From Trichodesmium sp050015995 (lineage in GTDB: Bacteria > Cyanobacteriota > Cyanobacteriia > Cyanobacteriales > Microcoleaceae), in assembly GCF_050015995.1 (NCBI RefSeq), contig NZ_JBNHEP010000097.1:1-64000 (forward strand): a DNA stretch of 64,000 nucleotides. The letters are read 5' to 3'. Position numbers and translations under genes: made by a program. This document shows, piece after piece, positions 1 through 9,496 of the stretch (positions are counted from its first letter, which is position 1; every line of letters starts with the position of its first letter). The notes beneath the pieces were generated by a model. The model made no database searches. It had not been told where the DNA came from and saw only the letters and a list, made by a program, of their open reading frames with translations.

Positions 1-316
1 CTTCAGGACCTACAGGACCAATGGGACCAGCGGGACCAGGACCCCCAGCCGGACCAGCAGGACCTACAGGACCAGTAGGACCCACAGGACCAGTAGGACC
101 TACAGGACCAGAAGGACCGGGTATTATTGGAATTGGAACTTCAACAAATTGATTAGGAATAATTTCAGGCCCATCAACTAACTCAAAGCCTGGTACAGTT
201 GTTGGTGGTCCAGGTATAAGAGTGTTAATAGGTGAAGGAACGACTAAATTTTGCTCTGGAATTGGAATTTGAGATGCTTCTATACTAAAACCAAGATCTA
301 AACCAAGATCATCCAT
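1..316 (-). CDS. collagen-like Gly-X-Y repeat protein (3' part outside the window)
   Basis: Reading the complement from an ATG at 316 gives an open frame to the window edge (105 codons seen). The first 65 or so residues are acidic and proline-rich (MDDLGLDLGF...), and from about residue 67 the chain becomes uninterrupted Gly-Pro-X triplets (GPSGPVGPTGPVGPTGPV), with one GG slip. Gly-X-Y runs fold as collagen triple helices; in bacteria they occur in surface or exported filamentous proteins. No signal peptide is visible at this start, so either export is non-classical or the true start is elsewhere. The C-terminal domain, which would say more about its role, lies outside the window. The family call is firm; the cellular role is unknown. 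Confidence 0.75.
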   Translation of the reverse strand, partial: MDDLGLDLGFSIEASQIPIPEQNLVVPSPINTLIPGPPTTVPGFELVDGPEIIPNQFVEVPIPIIPGPSGPVGPTGPVGPTGPVGPAGPAGGPGPAGPIGPVGPE

Positions 317-891
317 TTCTTTATCTCAAGAAAGTAATTTTTCCAAGATTATAAGTGAGAATTTCACTTTTGAGAATAAAAATTTTGTGATCTAGCTATC
401 AAAATACTAGGCAAATCTAATGAGTTACAAAATGTTTAAGTGGCCAAATATTTTATATCTCTCAACCTAAATTTTTGGTGAAGCAAAACTTCTAAATCAT
501 TCCAATTTAACTGATATTGAAATAGATGCCATATCCAAAAACTCAAAAACTAATTCTGCTCTAAAACCCGCTTTCCATAGTATTTTCCTAAATTCCAACC
601 TATTAGCTTTTATTCCAGCTTATAATTACTCTTAGTCCCAATAGTTTACTTACTATTCACATCAACCCCATCAAATACTATTAACTTTTCTTTATCTAAA
701 AAAATGCAAAATACAAAATTTGAAAAATATGACAAAAAATAACGGTTGAAAAAATATTTAACTAGCAAACAAAATAAAAAATTAAGTATAGAGACGTTAA
801 ACTTTTTATAAAGTTCCCTAATGATCAAATAAAAACATTTAATTTAAAATTTTATTTTTAACTTGAAATCCTGAATTTACACTCAATCAAA
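317..891. other. AT-rich intergenic region
   Basis: About 575 bases between the divergent collagen-like and cpcT genes. It is very AT-rich. I see no RNA gene, no clear hairpin terminator and no convincing small gene; the 60-codon minus-strand frame at 646-828 has low-complexity hydrophobic composition and no visible ribosome site. It presumably holds the promoters of both flanking genes. Confidence 0.5.
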
Positions 892-1482
892 ATGACCCAC
901 TCAACAGACATTACTACCTTGGCACGTTGGTTATCCGCCGACTTCAGTAACCAACAACAAGCTTTTGACAACCCACCCCTTTTTGCTCATATTCGCGTCT
1001 GTATGCGTCCACTTCCATATCAACTACTCAATGGAATTAGTCTTTATCTAGAGCAAGCTTATGACATTACCCTCAACAAACCCTATCGAGTCCGAATCCT
1101 GAAATTAGTCCCTTCAGAAGACCATATTGATATTGAAAACTACGCTATCGATCAAGAAGAAGAATTTTATGGAGGTTCTCGCAACCTTCAATGCCTAGAA
1201 ACTCTCAAAACAGAACAAATTAAAAAATTACCAGGCTGCACCTTTATTACAAAATGGACAGGTCATAGTTTTAGAGGAGAAGTAGAACCAGGAAAAGGTT
1301 GTACCGTAGTCCGTAAAGGGAAAACTACCTATCTAAAAAGTCACTTTGAGATAGATGAACAGAAATTTATTAGCCATGACACAGGATGTGACCCTGAAAC
1401 AAATAAACAGGTATGGGGAGCGATCGCTGGACCTTTTGAATTTGTTCGTTGGACTAGCTTTGCTGATGAAGTTACGATTTGA
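892..1482 (+). CDS. cpcT: CpcT/CpeT-family phycobiliprotein chromophore lyase
   Basis: 196 residues, the usual length for this family. CpcT attaches phycocyanobilin to Cys-153 of the phycocyanin beta subunit; the related CpeT acts on phycoerythrin. Recognisable family features are the N-terminal LARWLSADFSNQQQAF block, the LYLEQAYD segment, a central C-x-G-C-T-F motif region (LPGCTFITKW) and the late HDTGCDPETNKQVWGAIAGPFEF block. The product is a soluble beta-barrel protein expected in the cytoplasm during phycobilisome assembly. The ATG at 892 starts directly at the conserved N-terminus. No phycobilisome gene is adjacent, which is normal for lyases. CpcT rather than CpeT is the more general choice; which bilin site it serves cannot be told from sequence alone. 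Confidence 0.9.
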   Translation: MTHSTDITTLARWLSADFSNQQQAFDNPPLFAHIRVCMRPLPYQLLNGISLYLEQAYDITLNKPYRVRILKLVPSEDHIDIENYAIDQEEEFYGGSRNLQCLETLKTEQIKKLPGCTFITKWTGHSFRGEVEPGKGCTVVRKGKTTYLKSHFEIDEQKFISHDTGCDPETNKQVWGAIAGPFEFVRWTSFADEVTI

Positions 1483-1960
1483 CATTTCCCTGTCATAGGT
1501 TGCTATATCTTGCCCAAAAGTTATCATACCAATTTCATAAAGTTTTTTGCTAGTTATATTTGGAGCCGATCGGTACAAATATCTTAATGATTTGGCATCA
1601 AAAGTTTGGTATAACTATATTTTTGTAAAAATGGTATAAAAATATTGTCTAGAGTTGAATAATTAGAGAGAATCAGAAAGCATACTATAAATTTACTGAT
1701 TGAATCTGAAGGGAGATAATTTCGTAATTTGATTTTAAGACTCCTTGTTTGGCGACCTGACATGAAACCTTTAGCCTGAGGTTATTAAAGCAATAATATG
1801 CTGTTAGATCGCTTTCCTGCGGAATGCTGCGCAAACGTCTCAGTTCTAAGGTCGAACCTTCGGTACTCAAAAAACCTTTGATTTAATTCAGAGAGTGTCA
1901 AAAAGTTCTAATACCTGGTACATTAACCGAATATCAGTAAGCAAGATTCAAAGTAAATTT
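1483..1960. other. intergenic region with degenerate inverted repeats
   Basis: A degenerate inverted repeat spans about 1518-1615 (left arm with TATCATACCAATTTC, right arm with AAGTTTGGTATAACT), looking like a decayed miniature element. Around 1808-1866 lies one of the GC-rich small palindromic units found across this window (TCCTGCGGAATGCTGCGCAAACG followed by AAGGTCGAACCTT). No gene is supported; the frames at 1333-1578 and 1685-1870 are shadows or cross the repeats. Confidence 0.5.
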
Positions 1961-3136
1961 ATGAAAGTCCTGGTAATTGGTGGCGATGGCTACTGCGGTT
2001 GGGCAACCGCTCTTTATCTTTCCAATCAAGGTTATGAAGTAGGTATCCTAGACAATATGGTTAGGCGACACTGGGATATGCAACTTCAAGTCGAAACTCT
2101 GACACCTATTGCCCCCATTCAACAACGCATCCAACGTTGGAAAGACCTCAGTGGCAAAAAAATTGACCTATACATAGGAGATATCACCAACTACGACTTC
2201 CTGAGTAAAACACTACGTCAGTTTGAACCAGAATCTATAGTCCACTTTGGCGAGCAGCGTTCGGCTCCATTTTCTATGATTGACCGGGAACACGCTGTTA
2301 TGACTCAGGTTAATAATGTAGTTGGTACTCTCAATATTCTCTATGCAATGAAAGAGGATTTTCCAGACTCCCACTTGGTTAAACTGGGAACTATGGGAGA
2401 ATATGGTACCCCTAATATAGATATTGAAGAGGGTTACATCACAATTGAACATAATGGGCGTAAAGATACTCTGCCCTATCCTAAACAACCAGGGTCTTTC
2501 TATCATCTCAGTAAAGTTCACGACAGCCACAACATTCATTTTGCCTGTAAAATTTGGGGTCTCCGTGCTACAGACCTCAATCAAGGAGTTGTATATGGTG
2601 TTGCTCTAACTGGTCTCTTAGATGAAGAGATAATCAAAGATGAACTTTTGATTAACCGTCTCGACTATGATGGAGTTTTTGGTACAGCTCTCAATAGATT
2701 TTGTATTCAAGCAGCTATTGGCCATCCACTTACCGTTTATGGTACAGGTGGACAAACTCGTGGCTTCTTAGATATTAGAGATACAGTCCGTTGCATGGAA
2801 ATAGCGATCGCTAACCCCGCAGAAGCAGGTAAATTCCGAGTTTTTAACCAATTTACGGAAATGTTTAGTGTGGCTGACTTGGCAATGAAAGTCCAAAAAG
2901 CCGGTGAATCTATAGGATTAGATGTAAAGATTAGTCACTTGGATAATCCTAGAGTAGAATTAGAGGAACATTATTTCAATGCCAAAAATACGAATTTGCT
3001 GGACCTGGGTTTAGATCCTCATTATCTGTCTGATTCTCTCTTAGATTCTCTACTCAACTATGCTATTCAATACAAGCAACGTGTTGATAAAGATCATATT
3101 CTACCGAAGGTATCTTGGCATCGAGAAAAAACTTAA
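1961..3136 (+). CDS. sqdB: UDP-sulfoquinovose synthase
   Basis: 391 residues from the ATG at 1961, matching the usual ~390 of cyanobacterial SqdB. The enzyme converts UDP-glucose and sulfite to UDP-sulfoquinovose, the head-group donor for the thylakoid lipid SQDG. It is an extended short-chain dehydrogenase: the Rossmann NAD motif IGGDGYCGWATA is at the very N-terminus, the active-site Thr block is LGTMGEYGTPN, and the YHLSK Tyr-Lys pair follows near residue 185. The longer open frame from 1895 adds 22 non-conserved residues, so the start at 1961 is chosen. A small insertion relative to the family as I remember it lies after GVVYGV (ALTGLLDEEIIKDELL). SqdX, its pathway partner, lies 1.6 kb downstream with a pseudogene between. 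Confidence 0.96.
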   Translation: MKVLVIGGDGYCGWATALYLSNQGYEVGILDNMVRRHWDMQLQVETLTPIAPIQQRIQRWKDLSGKKIDLYIGDITNYDFLSKTLRQFEPESIVHFGEQRSAPFSMIDREHAVMTQVNNVVGTLNILYAMKEDFPDSHLVKLGTMGEYGTPNIDIEEGYITIEHNGRKDTLPYPKQPGSFYHLSKVHDSHNIHFACKIWGLRATDLNQGVVYGVALTGLLDEEIIKDELLINRLDYDGVFGTALNRFCIQAAIGHPLTVYGTGGQTRGFLDIRDTVRCMEIAIANPAEAGKFRVFNQFTEMFSVADLAMKVQKAGESIGLDVKISHLDNPRVELEEHYFNAKNTNLLDLGLDPHYLSDSLLDSLLNYAIQYKQRVDKDHILPKVSWHREKT

Positions 3137-3233
3137 CAATTAGATTCTGTAAAAAATACATTAATATCCAAAACTCAGGAAAAAAATAAACAATCAGATT
3201 CTCTAAAAAGTACATTAGTATCTTAAACTGAAT
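3136..3233. repeat. two tandem ~44-bp imperfect direct repeats
   Basis: The segments 3136-3179 and 3190-3233 are imperfect copies (both AACAAT.AGATTCT.TAAAAA.TACATTA.TATC..AAACT). They start at the sqdB stop codon. No hairpin is evident in either unit. They look like a local duplication of the sqdB 3' flank. Confidence 0.6.
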
Positions 3234-3884
3234 AAAAACTCTATCTTTAACTAGCTATCAGCTTTTAGCATTCAGCTAGCCTCCTGGGTCGGAACTGCCT
3301 CTTGCAGAGGAGCTGCCTCTTGCCTCCTCCGGAGAAGCTGCGCTAACAGATGAGCTTCACTAACGCTTTTCATGTCGCGAAGCGAAACGTTAACAACTTT
3401 GATCGGCTCAGTTTAAAATCCTCTGCTTCTATAAGCAGGATGGTTTGGGAGGGGTTTAAATTCCCTTAGTTCACGTAAAAAAAATAATCCGACTGATTGC
3501 TGAGTGCTGACCGCTTCTTTAATAGATTTATATTCAGTAAATGTAGTAATTTTACTTGTGGTTGGGATTATATATAATGAATTTGATCCTAATTTTAACC
3601 TGAGTTTTATCTACATATTCAAGCAAGAGGTAATAGATTTACTTATTACCTCTTGTAATCTTGATAAATTTAATTTAGGTAAATTAAAATATTTTGCTAA
3701 TATTTGTAGATATTAAAGATGGGGTAATTTAAAATAATTTATATCGCCATATAAAGTGACAAAACTCATGCCTAAAGGTTGACCTAAAAACTAAGTTATT
3801 TTTATTGTTTTTTTCTTCAGAATCATTGAGAGATAGTAAAAAAAATTAAGATATAAAATTACTCAAGACTACTACTTAGTTAAT
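3234..3884. other. intergenic region with small palindromic repeats
   Basis: 3240-3400 contains mixed short repeats, including AGCTATCAGCTTTTAGCATTC and the GC-rich unit at 3331-3395 (GAGAAGCTGCGCTAACAG, then CGCTTTTCATGTCGCGAAGCG), the same family as at 16633-16700. A stretch at 3413-3470 (TCCTCTGCTTCTATAAGCAGGA) forms a short stem. The 70-codon frame at 3504-3716 has no recognisable motif, a hydrophobic AT-driven composition and no good ribosome site, so I do not annotate it. Confidence 0.45.
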
Positions 3885-4542
3885 ATGCAGTTAGTCACAG
3901 AAAACTACTTAACTCAAGTTAATAATTGGCCAGAACGAGGCAAACAAATATTAGCGCAATTTAATGAAAACTCTATAGTTGTCTATCAAGCATATAGACC
4001 AGAAATAAGTGATTTTGCAGCATCAAAAGGTTATTTTGGTGGTGAGTTTAGCTTGAGTAGAATGAGTTGGATTAAACCTAACTTTTTGTGAATGATGTAT
4101 CGTTCTGGATGGGGAACAAAAACAGGGCAAGAAGTCATTCTCTCTGTAACTATCAAACGCATAGCATTTGATGAAATTTTAGCAAAAGCAGTACATTAAA
4201 AATTTATCCCAGCTATATATAACACTATAGAAGAATGGAAAAAAGCTGTACAGCGATCGCCTGTAAGATTGCAATGGGACCCAGACCATAATCCTATGGG
4301 TCAAAAACTGGTAAAGACGAGCAATTCAACTAGGACTGCGTGATGAAATTTTACAAAATTATAGCCGAGATTGGATTATAAAGATAGAAAATATTACAGA
4401 ATTTGTACAACAGCAGCGCAGTAATAGAGAATCAAATAAATGGATTAACTTAATTACACCGACAGAAAATGTTTATCCAGTAGATAATTCTGAGATAATA
4501 CACAAACTAAGATTATCAATTCCCGATATGAAGTCTGCTTAA
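3885..4542 (+). pseudogene. DUF4291 family protein, broken by two stops and a frameshift
   Basis: Read through its breaks, this encodes an almost full-length DUF4291 protein (function unknown). Hallmarks are IVVYQAYRPEISDFA, SRMSWIKPNFL, MMYRSGWGTKTGQE and the later SPVRLQWDPDHNP and IQLGLRDEILQNYSRDWI. A TGA at 4089-4091 replaces what is normally Trp in the block WIKPxFLWMMYRSGW; a TAA follows at 4197-4199; a frameshift near 4305-4325 moves the last ~70 codons into another frame, which ends at 4542. The breaks are real in this sequence; whether they are biological or assembly errors cannot be decided here. The gene lies between sqdB and sqdX, which are usually adjacent. Confidence 0.85.
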
Positions 4543-4742
4543 ATAGTTGGCATGACAACGGTCAGGAAGCAATCTCTAAAAGCCTAAGAGTACTTCCTTG
4601 CACTCCATTCCAAGTCCCTGTAGAGTTGACAATAATTAATATCCAGAATTGATATGACTCAAATAAATAGGTAATAACTAAACCTGTTACAACGCCCAAA
4701 AAAAGCAATATTCTGACTAATATTTTCCAAGCTAATATACTT

Positions 4743-5876
4743 ATGAGGATCGCCCTTTTTACCGAAACTTTTCTACCAAAAATAGATGGTATAGTTACCC
4801 GTCTGTGTCACACGGTTGAATATCTACAACGTGCTGGCGACCAAGTGCTAATATTTTCTCCAGCAGGAGGACTTACAGAATATAAAGGAGCAAAAATTTG
4901 TGGCATTGAGGGTTTTCCCCTACCCCTATACCCAGAATTAAAATTAGCAATACCAACTCCTACGATCAGAGAAGAGCTAGACAAATTTAAGCCAGATATA
5001 ATTCATGTGGCAAACCCTGCGGTATTAGGTTTAGGTGGCCTTTACTATGCGAAAAAACTGAATATTCCACTCGTGGCATCTTATCATACCCACCTGCCTC
5101 AATACCTACATCACTATGGTTTAGGAATGCTCGAAGGCTTACTTTGGGAATTACTTAAATCAGGTCATAACCAAGCCGACCTAAATCTTTGTACCTCTAC
5201 AGCAATGGTAGAAGAACTAAGCAACCATGGCATTGAACGAGTGGACTTATGGCAGCGGGGAGTAGATACAGAATTATTTCAGCCCCACCATGCAAGTCTG
5301 GAAATGCGCGATCGCCTCAGTCGAGGAAATCCCAACAATACAATACTACTATATGTTGGGCGTTTAGGTGCAGAAAAAGAAATTGAGCGTATTAAACCAA
5401 TTCTAGAGGCCATCCCCAACGCTTGCCTAGCTCTTGTAGGTGATGGCCCGAACAGACAAACCCTAGAACAACATTTTGCCAACACTCCTACTAATTTTGT
5501 GGGCTATTTGCGTGGTCAAGAATTAGCCTCTGCTTATGCTTCTGCCGATGCCTTTATCTTTCCTTCTCGTACCGAAACTTTAGGATTGGTACTTTTAGAA
5601 GCGATGGCCGCTGGGACTCCAGTAGTAGCGGCCAATTCAGGAGGCATTCCTGATATTGTTACAGATGGAATAAATGGTTATCTATTCGATCCGGCTGATG
5701 AAAAAGGAGCCATTACAGCTACTCAAAACCTTTTAGCCGGCTCAGAAGAACGAGAAACGCTACGGAAAAATGCCAGAGCTGAAGCGGAACGTTGGGGATG
5801 GTCAGCAGCGACTCAACAGTTAAGAAACTATTATCAAAAAATTATCTCTGCCTATTCTATGCTATCAGCAGCTTAA
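4743..5876 (+). CDS. sqdX: SQDG synthase, UDP-sulfoquinovose:diacylglycerol transferase
   Basis: 377 residues, family-typical. SqdX transfers sulfoquinovose from UDP-sulfoquinovose to diacylglycerol at the membrane, the last step of SQDG synthesis. It is a GT4/GT-B glycosyltransferase: N-terminal MRIALFTETFLPKIDGIVTR, the acceptor-side ASYHTHLPQYLHHYGLG block, the hinge LLYVGRLGAEKEIE near residue 200, and the C-terminal nucleotide-sugar E-x7-E region in SRTETLGLVLLEAMAAGTPVV. It works after SqdB, encoded upstream. A strong Rho-independent terminator follows 7 bases after the stop, so transcription of the sulfolipid locus ends here. Confidence 0.95.
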   Translation: MRIALFTETFLPKIDGIVTRLCHTVEYLQRAGDQVLIFSPAGGLTEYKGAKICGIEGFPLPLYPELKLAIPTPTIREELDKFKPDIIHVANPAVLGLGGLYYAKKLNIPLVASYHTHLPQYLHHYGLGMLEGLLWELLKSGHNQADLNLCTSTAMVEELSNHGIERVDLWQRGVDTELFQPHHASLEMRDRLSRGNPNNTILLYVGRLGAEKEIERIKPILEAIPNACLALVGDGPNRQTLEQHFANTPTNFVGYLRGQELASAYASADAFIFPSRTETLGLVLLEAMAAGTPVVAANSGGIPDIVTDGINGYLFDPADEKGAITATQNLLAGSEERETLRKNARAEAERWGWSAATQQLRNYYQKIISAYSMLSAA

Positions 5877-5882
5877 AAATAT

Positions 5883-5914
5883 CAAAAAAAAAAGGGTTTA
5901 AGCCCTTTTTTTTG
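5883..5914 (+). terminator. Rho-independent terminator after sqdX
   Basis: AAAAAAGGG, a short TTTAAG loop and CCCTTTTTTTT form a stem-loop whose 3' arm runs into a T tract, just downstream of the sqdX stop. The symmetrical A/T flanks would allow it to work in both directions, but the neighbouring downstream gene is also on the plus strand. Confidence 0.85.
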
Positions 5915-6002
5915 GTAAACTAATCTTGCCACTTTGGAAAATTTAAGCAAAGCAAAATAAACTTAAGTTGGAGCCATTTAACTTTAAGAAAAAGAAGTCC
6001 AA

Positions 6003-8603
6003 ATGACATTCTCTAACACTGCTGGCAGTATTCTCGCAACATTGACTCAAGTTGAGCGTATGGGTCTACTGGCAACTCGTGTCAAAGATTTGCCAGTAGG
6101 AGAGTTTGTTTGTCTTCTGGACTTTATTACTGCAGAGTTTCATCAATATCTATGGGCCATCGACTTAATTAATAACGAAGGTATCGAAACTTTATTAGAA
6201 CAACTTTTAGATGCTTTTACCTTAAAAATTGGTCAAGTCCTGAAAGCAGATCAAACAACTATTTTTCTGGTTAACCAAGAAAAAAAACAACTTTGGTACA
6301 AGACAGTTGTAGAAAATACAGCTAAATCTCAAGAGTACCACTTACCAATTAATGTAGGTATTTTAGGTCATGTGGCTACGACAGGAGAAGCACTCAATAT
6401 TGCCGATGCCAAGAGTCACCCACTCTTTAACCAAGAGGTAGACCAACCCCAAGGCTATGATACTCGCACCATCCTATGTATGCCAATTTTTAGTACCACT
6501 AACTCTCATCTACCAGTAGCAGTGGTACGACTACTGAATAAAGAAAATGATGTCCCCTTTGATAGAGAAGATGAGCAACTATTCCGCTCTTTCGCTGACT
6601 CAATGGGGATTATTCTTGAAAGTTGTCAATCTTTTTATGCTGCGGCTCGGAATCAGCGAGGGGTATCAGCACTACTAAAAGCTACCACAACTTTAGGTCA
6701 AAGTCTAGACCTGGAAAAAACTTTAAGAGCTGTAATGGATCAAGCTCGTAACCTGATGCAAGCAGACCGTAGCACATTGTTTTTACTTAGTAAAGAAACA
6801 AATGAACTTTGGACTAAGGTAGCAACAGCAGATAGAAAAAAAATGATGGAAATTAGAATACCAGCAAATCGTGGTATTGCTGGTTATGTTGCTTCTACTG
6901 GACAAACTCTGAATATTCCTGATGCTTATATAGATCCTCGTTTTGACCCTAGTACAGACCAAAAAACAGGTTATAAAACAAGAAATATTCTTTGTATGCC
7001 TATATACAATGCTAAAGGTGAATTAATTGGAGTAACTCAGTTAATTAATAAAAATCAAGGTAGTTTTACTGCTTCAGATGAACAATTTTTATTAGCTTTT
7101 AATGCTCAAGCAGGTATTGCTCTCCAAAATTCTCAATTGTTTGAAAATGTTTTAGTAGAAAAACAATATCAGAAAGATATCCTACAAAGTTTGTCTGATG
7201 TTGTAATTTCTACAGATATGCAAGGCAGAATTGTGACTATTAATGAAGCAGCTTTAGAAATGTTGGGTTGCCCTATTAAACATGAAGTAAAAGGTAAAAC
7301 AAGTGGGCAAATTTGGGAAGAAAAATTGGTTGGTAGATATCTATGGGAAGTTATACCAATTGAAAACTTGAAGTTCCGTTTAGAAGACAGTCTGAATAAT
7401 GGTACTAGACAATATGTTCCAGAACAAAACTTACGAGTAGGTTCATTTATCAACAAAGATCTGGAAGAGGAAGAAGAACTAATTAACATCCTAGCAGTTC
7501 CTGACCCAAAAAATCCCAATATTTATTTTGCTTGGGGAGAAAACGTATCAACAAATATCCAGGAAAATCCGATTCAAAATAATCATAAAAATATTAGCAA
7601 ATCAATAGATTTATCAGAAATAGATCGAGTCTTGGAACGGAGTGTTAATTTAACAGTTAATCCCTTGACAAATCCTGAAGGTGGCGTGCGTGGTGGGTTG
7701 GTAGTTTTAGAAGATATTAGTCAAGAAAAACGCATGAAAAATGCTATGTATCGCTACATGACACCAGGGGTAGCAGAACAAGTAATGGCTTTAGGTGAAG
7801 ATGCTTTACTAGAAGGAGAACGTAAAGAAGTAACTATTTTATTTTCTGATATTCGAGGTTATACAACTATTACAGAAAATCTAGAAGCGTCTGAAGTAGT
7901 TAAACTTTTGAATCAATATTTTGAGACAATGGTAGAGGCAGTATTTGACCATGAAGGTACTCTAGATAAATTTATTGGGGATGCTTTAATGGCAGTTTTT
8001 GGGGCACCATTAGCTTTAGAAAATCATGCTTTGATGGCTGTGAAAACTGCTTTGGATATGCGTCACCGTCTCCGGGAATTTAATTTATCTCGTCCTGATG
8101 AAACACAATTTAAAATTGGTATTGGTATTAGTTCAGGAGAAGTGGTTTCTGGTAATATTGGTTCCCAAAAAAGAATGGATTATACAGTAATTGGTGATGG
8201 TGTAAATTTGAGTTCCCGTTTAGAAGCAATTACTAAACAATATGGCTGTGATATTATTTTGAGTGAGTTTACTTATGAACTTTGTAGAGATCAGATTTTG
8301 GTCAGAGAGTTAGATAAAGTTAAAGTTAAAGGTAAACAAAAAGCTGTGAGTATTTATGAATTAATTAGTGCAATTTCTCAACCTATTGACTTGGAAACAG
8401 AAGAGTTCTTAGAACTTTATATTAAAGCTAGACAAGCTTATACAGAAAAGAAATTTGCTGAGGCAATTAATTATTTTGAGACAGCACAAAAAATTAGACC
8501 TGAAGATGAAGCAGTTGCGATACATATTGAGCGATCGCTTGACTATATAAAAACTCCTCCACCCAATGATTGGGATGGCAGTTATACTATGACAACTAAA
8601 TAA
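6003..8603 (+). CDS. class III adenylate cyclase with two GAF domains and a PAS domain (CyaB2-like)
   Basis: 866 residues, close to Anabaena CyaB2. Order: N-terminal helical part, GAF-A about 60-205, GAF-B about 235-380, PAS about 390-560, class III cyclase domain about 600-775, and a C-terminal TPR-like segment (AYTEKKFAEAINYFETAQKIRPED). Both GAF domains carry the NKFDE-like context (GILGHVATTGEALNIADA; GIAGYVASTGQTLNIPDA) seen in cyclic-nucleotide-binding GAFs. Catalytic residues are present: metal Asp in FSDIRGYT (about 615), second Asp in KFIGDALMAVFG with the ATP-specifying Lys directly before, the partner Asp/Thr site MDYTVIGD, and the transition-state N-x3-R (VNLSSR). It should therefore be an active ATP cyclase controlled by cAMP binding to the GAF pair. 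It is transcribed alone after the sqdX terminator. Confidence 0.93.
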   Translation: MTFSNTAGSILATLTQVERMGLLATRVKDLPVGEFVCLLDFITAEFHQYLWAIDLINNEGIETLLEQLLDAFTLKIGQVLKADQTTIFLVNQEKKQLWYKTVVENTAKSQEYHLPINVGILGHVATTGEALNIADAKSHPLFNQEVDQPQGYDTRTILCMPIFSTTNSHLPVAVVRLLNKENDVPFDREDEQLFRSFADSMGIILESCQSFYAAARNQRGVSALLKATTTLGQSLDLEKTLRAVMDQARNLMQADRSTLFLLSKETNELWTKVATADRKKMMEIRIPANRGIAGYVASTGQTLNIPDAYIDPRFDPSTDQKTGYKTRNILCMPIYNAKGELIGVTQLINKNQGSFTASDEQFLLAFNAQAGIALQNSQLFENVLVEKQYQKDILQSLSDVVISTDMQGRIVTINEAALEMLGCPIKHEVKGKTSGQIWEEKLVGRYLWEVIPIENLKFRLEDSLNNGTRQYVPEQNLRVGSFINKDLEEEEELINILAVPDPKNPNIYFAWGENVSTNIQENPIQNNHKNISKSIDLSEIDRVLERSVNLTVNPLTNPEGGVRGGLVVLEDISQEKRMKNAMYRYMTPGVAEQVMALGEDALLEGERKEVTILFSDIRGYTTITENLEASEVVKLLNQYFETMVEAVFDHEGTLDKFIGDALMAVFGAPLALENHALMAVKTALDMRHRLREFNLSRPDETQFKIGIGISSGEVVSGNIGSQKRMDYTVIGDGVNLSSRLEAITKQYGCDIILSEFTYELCRDQILVRELDKVKVKGKQKAVSIYELISAISQPIDLETEEFLELYIKARQAYTEKKFAEAINYFETAQKIRPEDEAVAIHIERSLDYIKTPPPNDWDGSYTMTTK

Positions 8604-8661
8604 TTAATAATGGATAATTAATAATGGATAATGGATAATGGATAATGGATAATTGATAATG
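8603..8661. repeat. tandem ATAATGGAT-type short repeats
   Basis: Directly after the cyclase stop, six or so degenerate copies of TAATGGATAATTAA/ATAATGGAT are stacked. Scattered single copies of the same motif recur at about 40618-40645 and 56353-56380. This is a short tandemly repeated sequence of the type common in filamentous cyanobacteria. Confidence 0.8.
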
Positions 8662-8693
8662 AAAACTATCTATAATTATCACTGTTTTTCCAA

Positions 8694-8732
8694 CTATTCC
8701 CTATTCCCTATTCCCTATTCCCTATTCCCTAG
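8694..8732. repeat. tandem heptamer repeat (CTATTCC)n
   Basis: Five perfect copies of CTATTCC stand between the cyclase and the pentapeptide-repeat gene, followed by the small palindrome AGCGCGTAGCGCT at 8731-8743. The complementary heptamer type (TAGGGAG)n occurs at 33777-33816. Heptanucleotide tandem repeats are a known class in heterocystous and other filamentous cyanobacteria. Confidence 0.85.
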
Positions 8733-8770
8733 CGCGTAGCGCTATAACTGAATTACCTCAAATACAAAAT

Positions 8771-9496
8771 ATGAAACTAACAATATTGGCAATTATTATT
8801 ATTTTATCCCAAGTTGGCTGGATAAATTCAGCAAAAGCAGCTAACCGAGCAGCCATCAGAAGACTATTAGAAACTAATGAATGTCCAGGATGTGACCTCC
8901 GTAGAGCCAACTTATCTAATGCTAACTTGATTGGAGCTGACCTAGCAGGAGCAAATCTCGAAGGAGCAAATTTGTCTGGTGCTAACCTGGCGGTAACTAT
9001 TCTTTCTGATGCTAATCTATCTAATACTAACCTTTCTAGAGCAACAATGAATGATGCGGATCTTCGAGGTGCAGATTTAACAGATGCTTATTTAGGTCAT
9101 GCCAATTTATCTAGAGCTTATCTAACAAAGGCAAATTTAGAAAATGCTAATCTATTTGAAGCAAATTTGATTGAATCTCTTGCTAGTGGAGCTAATTTAT
9201 CTAATGCAAATTTACGTCAATCATATTGGTTTAGAGCTAACTTAGAAAATGCTGATTTGAGTGAATCCGATCTTTTTAATGCTAATATGCATCAAGCAAA
9301 TTTGAAGGATGCAGATTTTTCTAATGCTAACCTGACTAAAGCTAAATTAATGGAAACAAATATCACTCTTGCTAATCTCAGTGGAGCTAATTTAGAAGGA
9401 GTTAACTTGCGTGGTACAAGTATAGGTCCAACTGTATGTTTAATCAATAATTTTATAGAATGTGCCGCGCCAAAAGTAATTCCTGAAATCCAATAA
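8771..9496 (+). CDS. exported pentapeptide-repeat protein
   Basis: 241 residues. A signal peptide (MKLTILAIIIILSQVGWINSAKA, cleavage after AKA) is followed by the cyanobacterial motif LLETNECPGCDLRRANLS, then about 30 pentapeptides of the A(D/N)LxX type (ANLSNANLIGADLAGANLEG) that should form a right-handed quadrilateral beta-helix. A short tail with two cysteines (TVCLINNFIECAAP) closes the chain. The helix is predicted in the periplasm or thylakoid lumen. The function of such proteins is unknown; they may be scaffolds. The gene is flanked by tandem repeats upstream and a MITE-like element downstream, with no operon partner. Confidence 0.9.
   Translation: MKLTILAIIIILSQVGWINSAKAANRAAIRRLLETNECPGCDLRRANLSNANLIGADLAGANLEGANLSGANLAVTILSDANLSNTNLSRATMNDADLRGADLTDAYLGHANLSRAYLTKANLENANLFEANLIESLASGANLSNANLRQSYWFRANLENADLSESDLFNANMHQANLKDADFSNANLTKAKLMETNITLANLSGANLEGVNLRGTSIGPTVCLINNFIECAAPKVIPEIQ

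Noticed and set aside
1895..1960. Extended start of sqdB
   Set aside because: The 22 extra residues are not conserved; MKVLVIGGDGYCGW is the standard SqdB beginning.
3504..3716. 70-codon open frame downstream of sqdB
   Set aside because: AT-driven hydrophobic composition, no motif, no ribosome site; treated as chance.
8603..8732. Tandem short repeats as a CRISPR array
   Set aside because: Units are 7-9 bases without spacers of constant length, and no cas gene is in the window.
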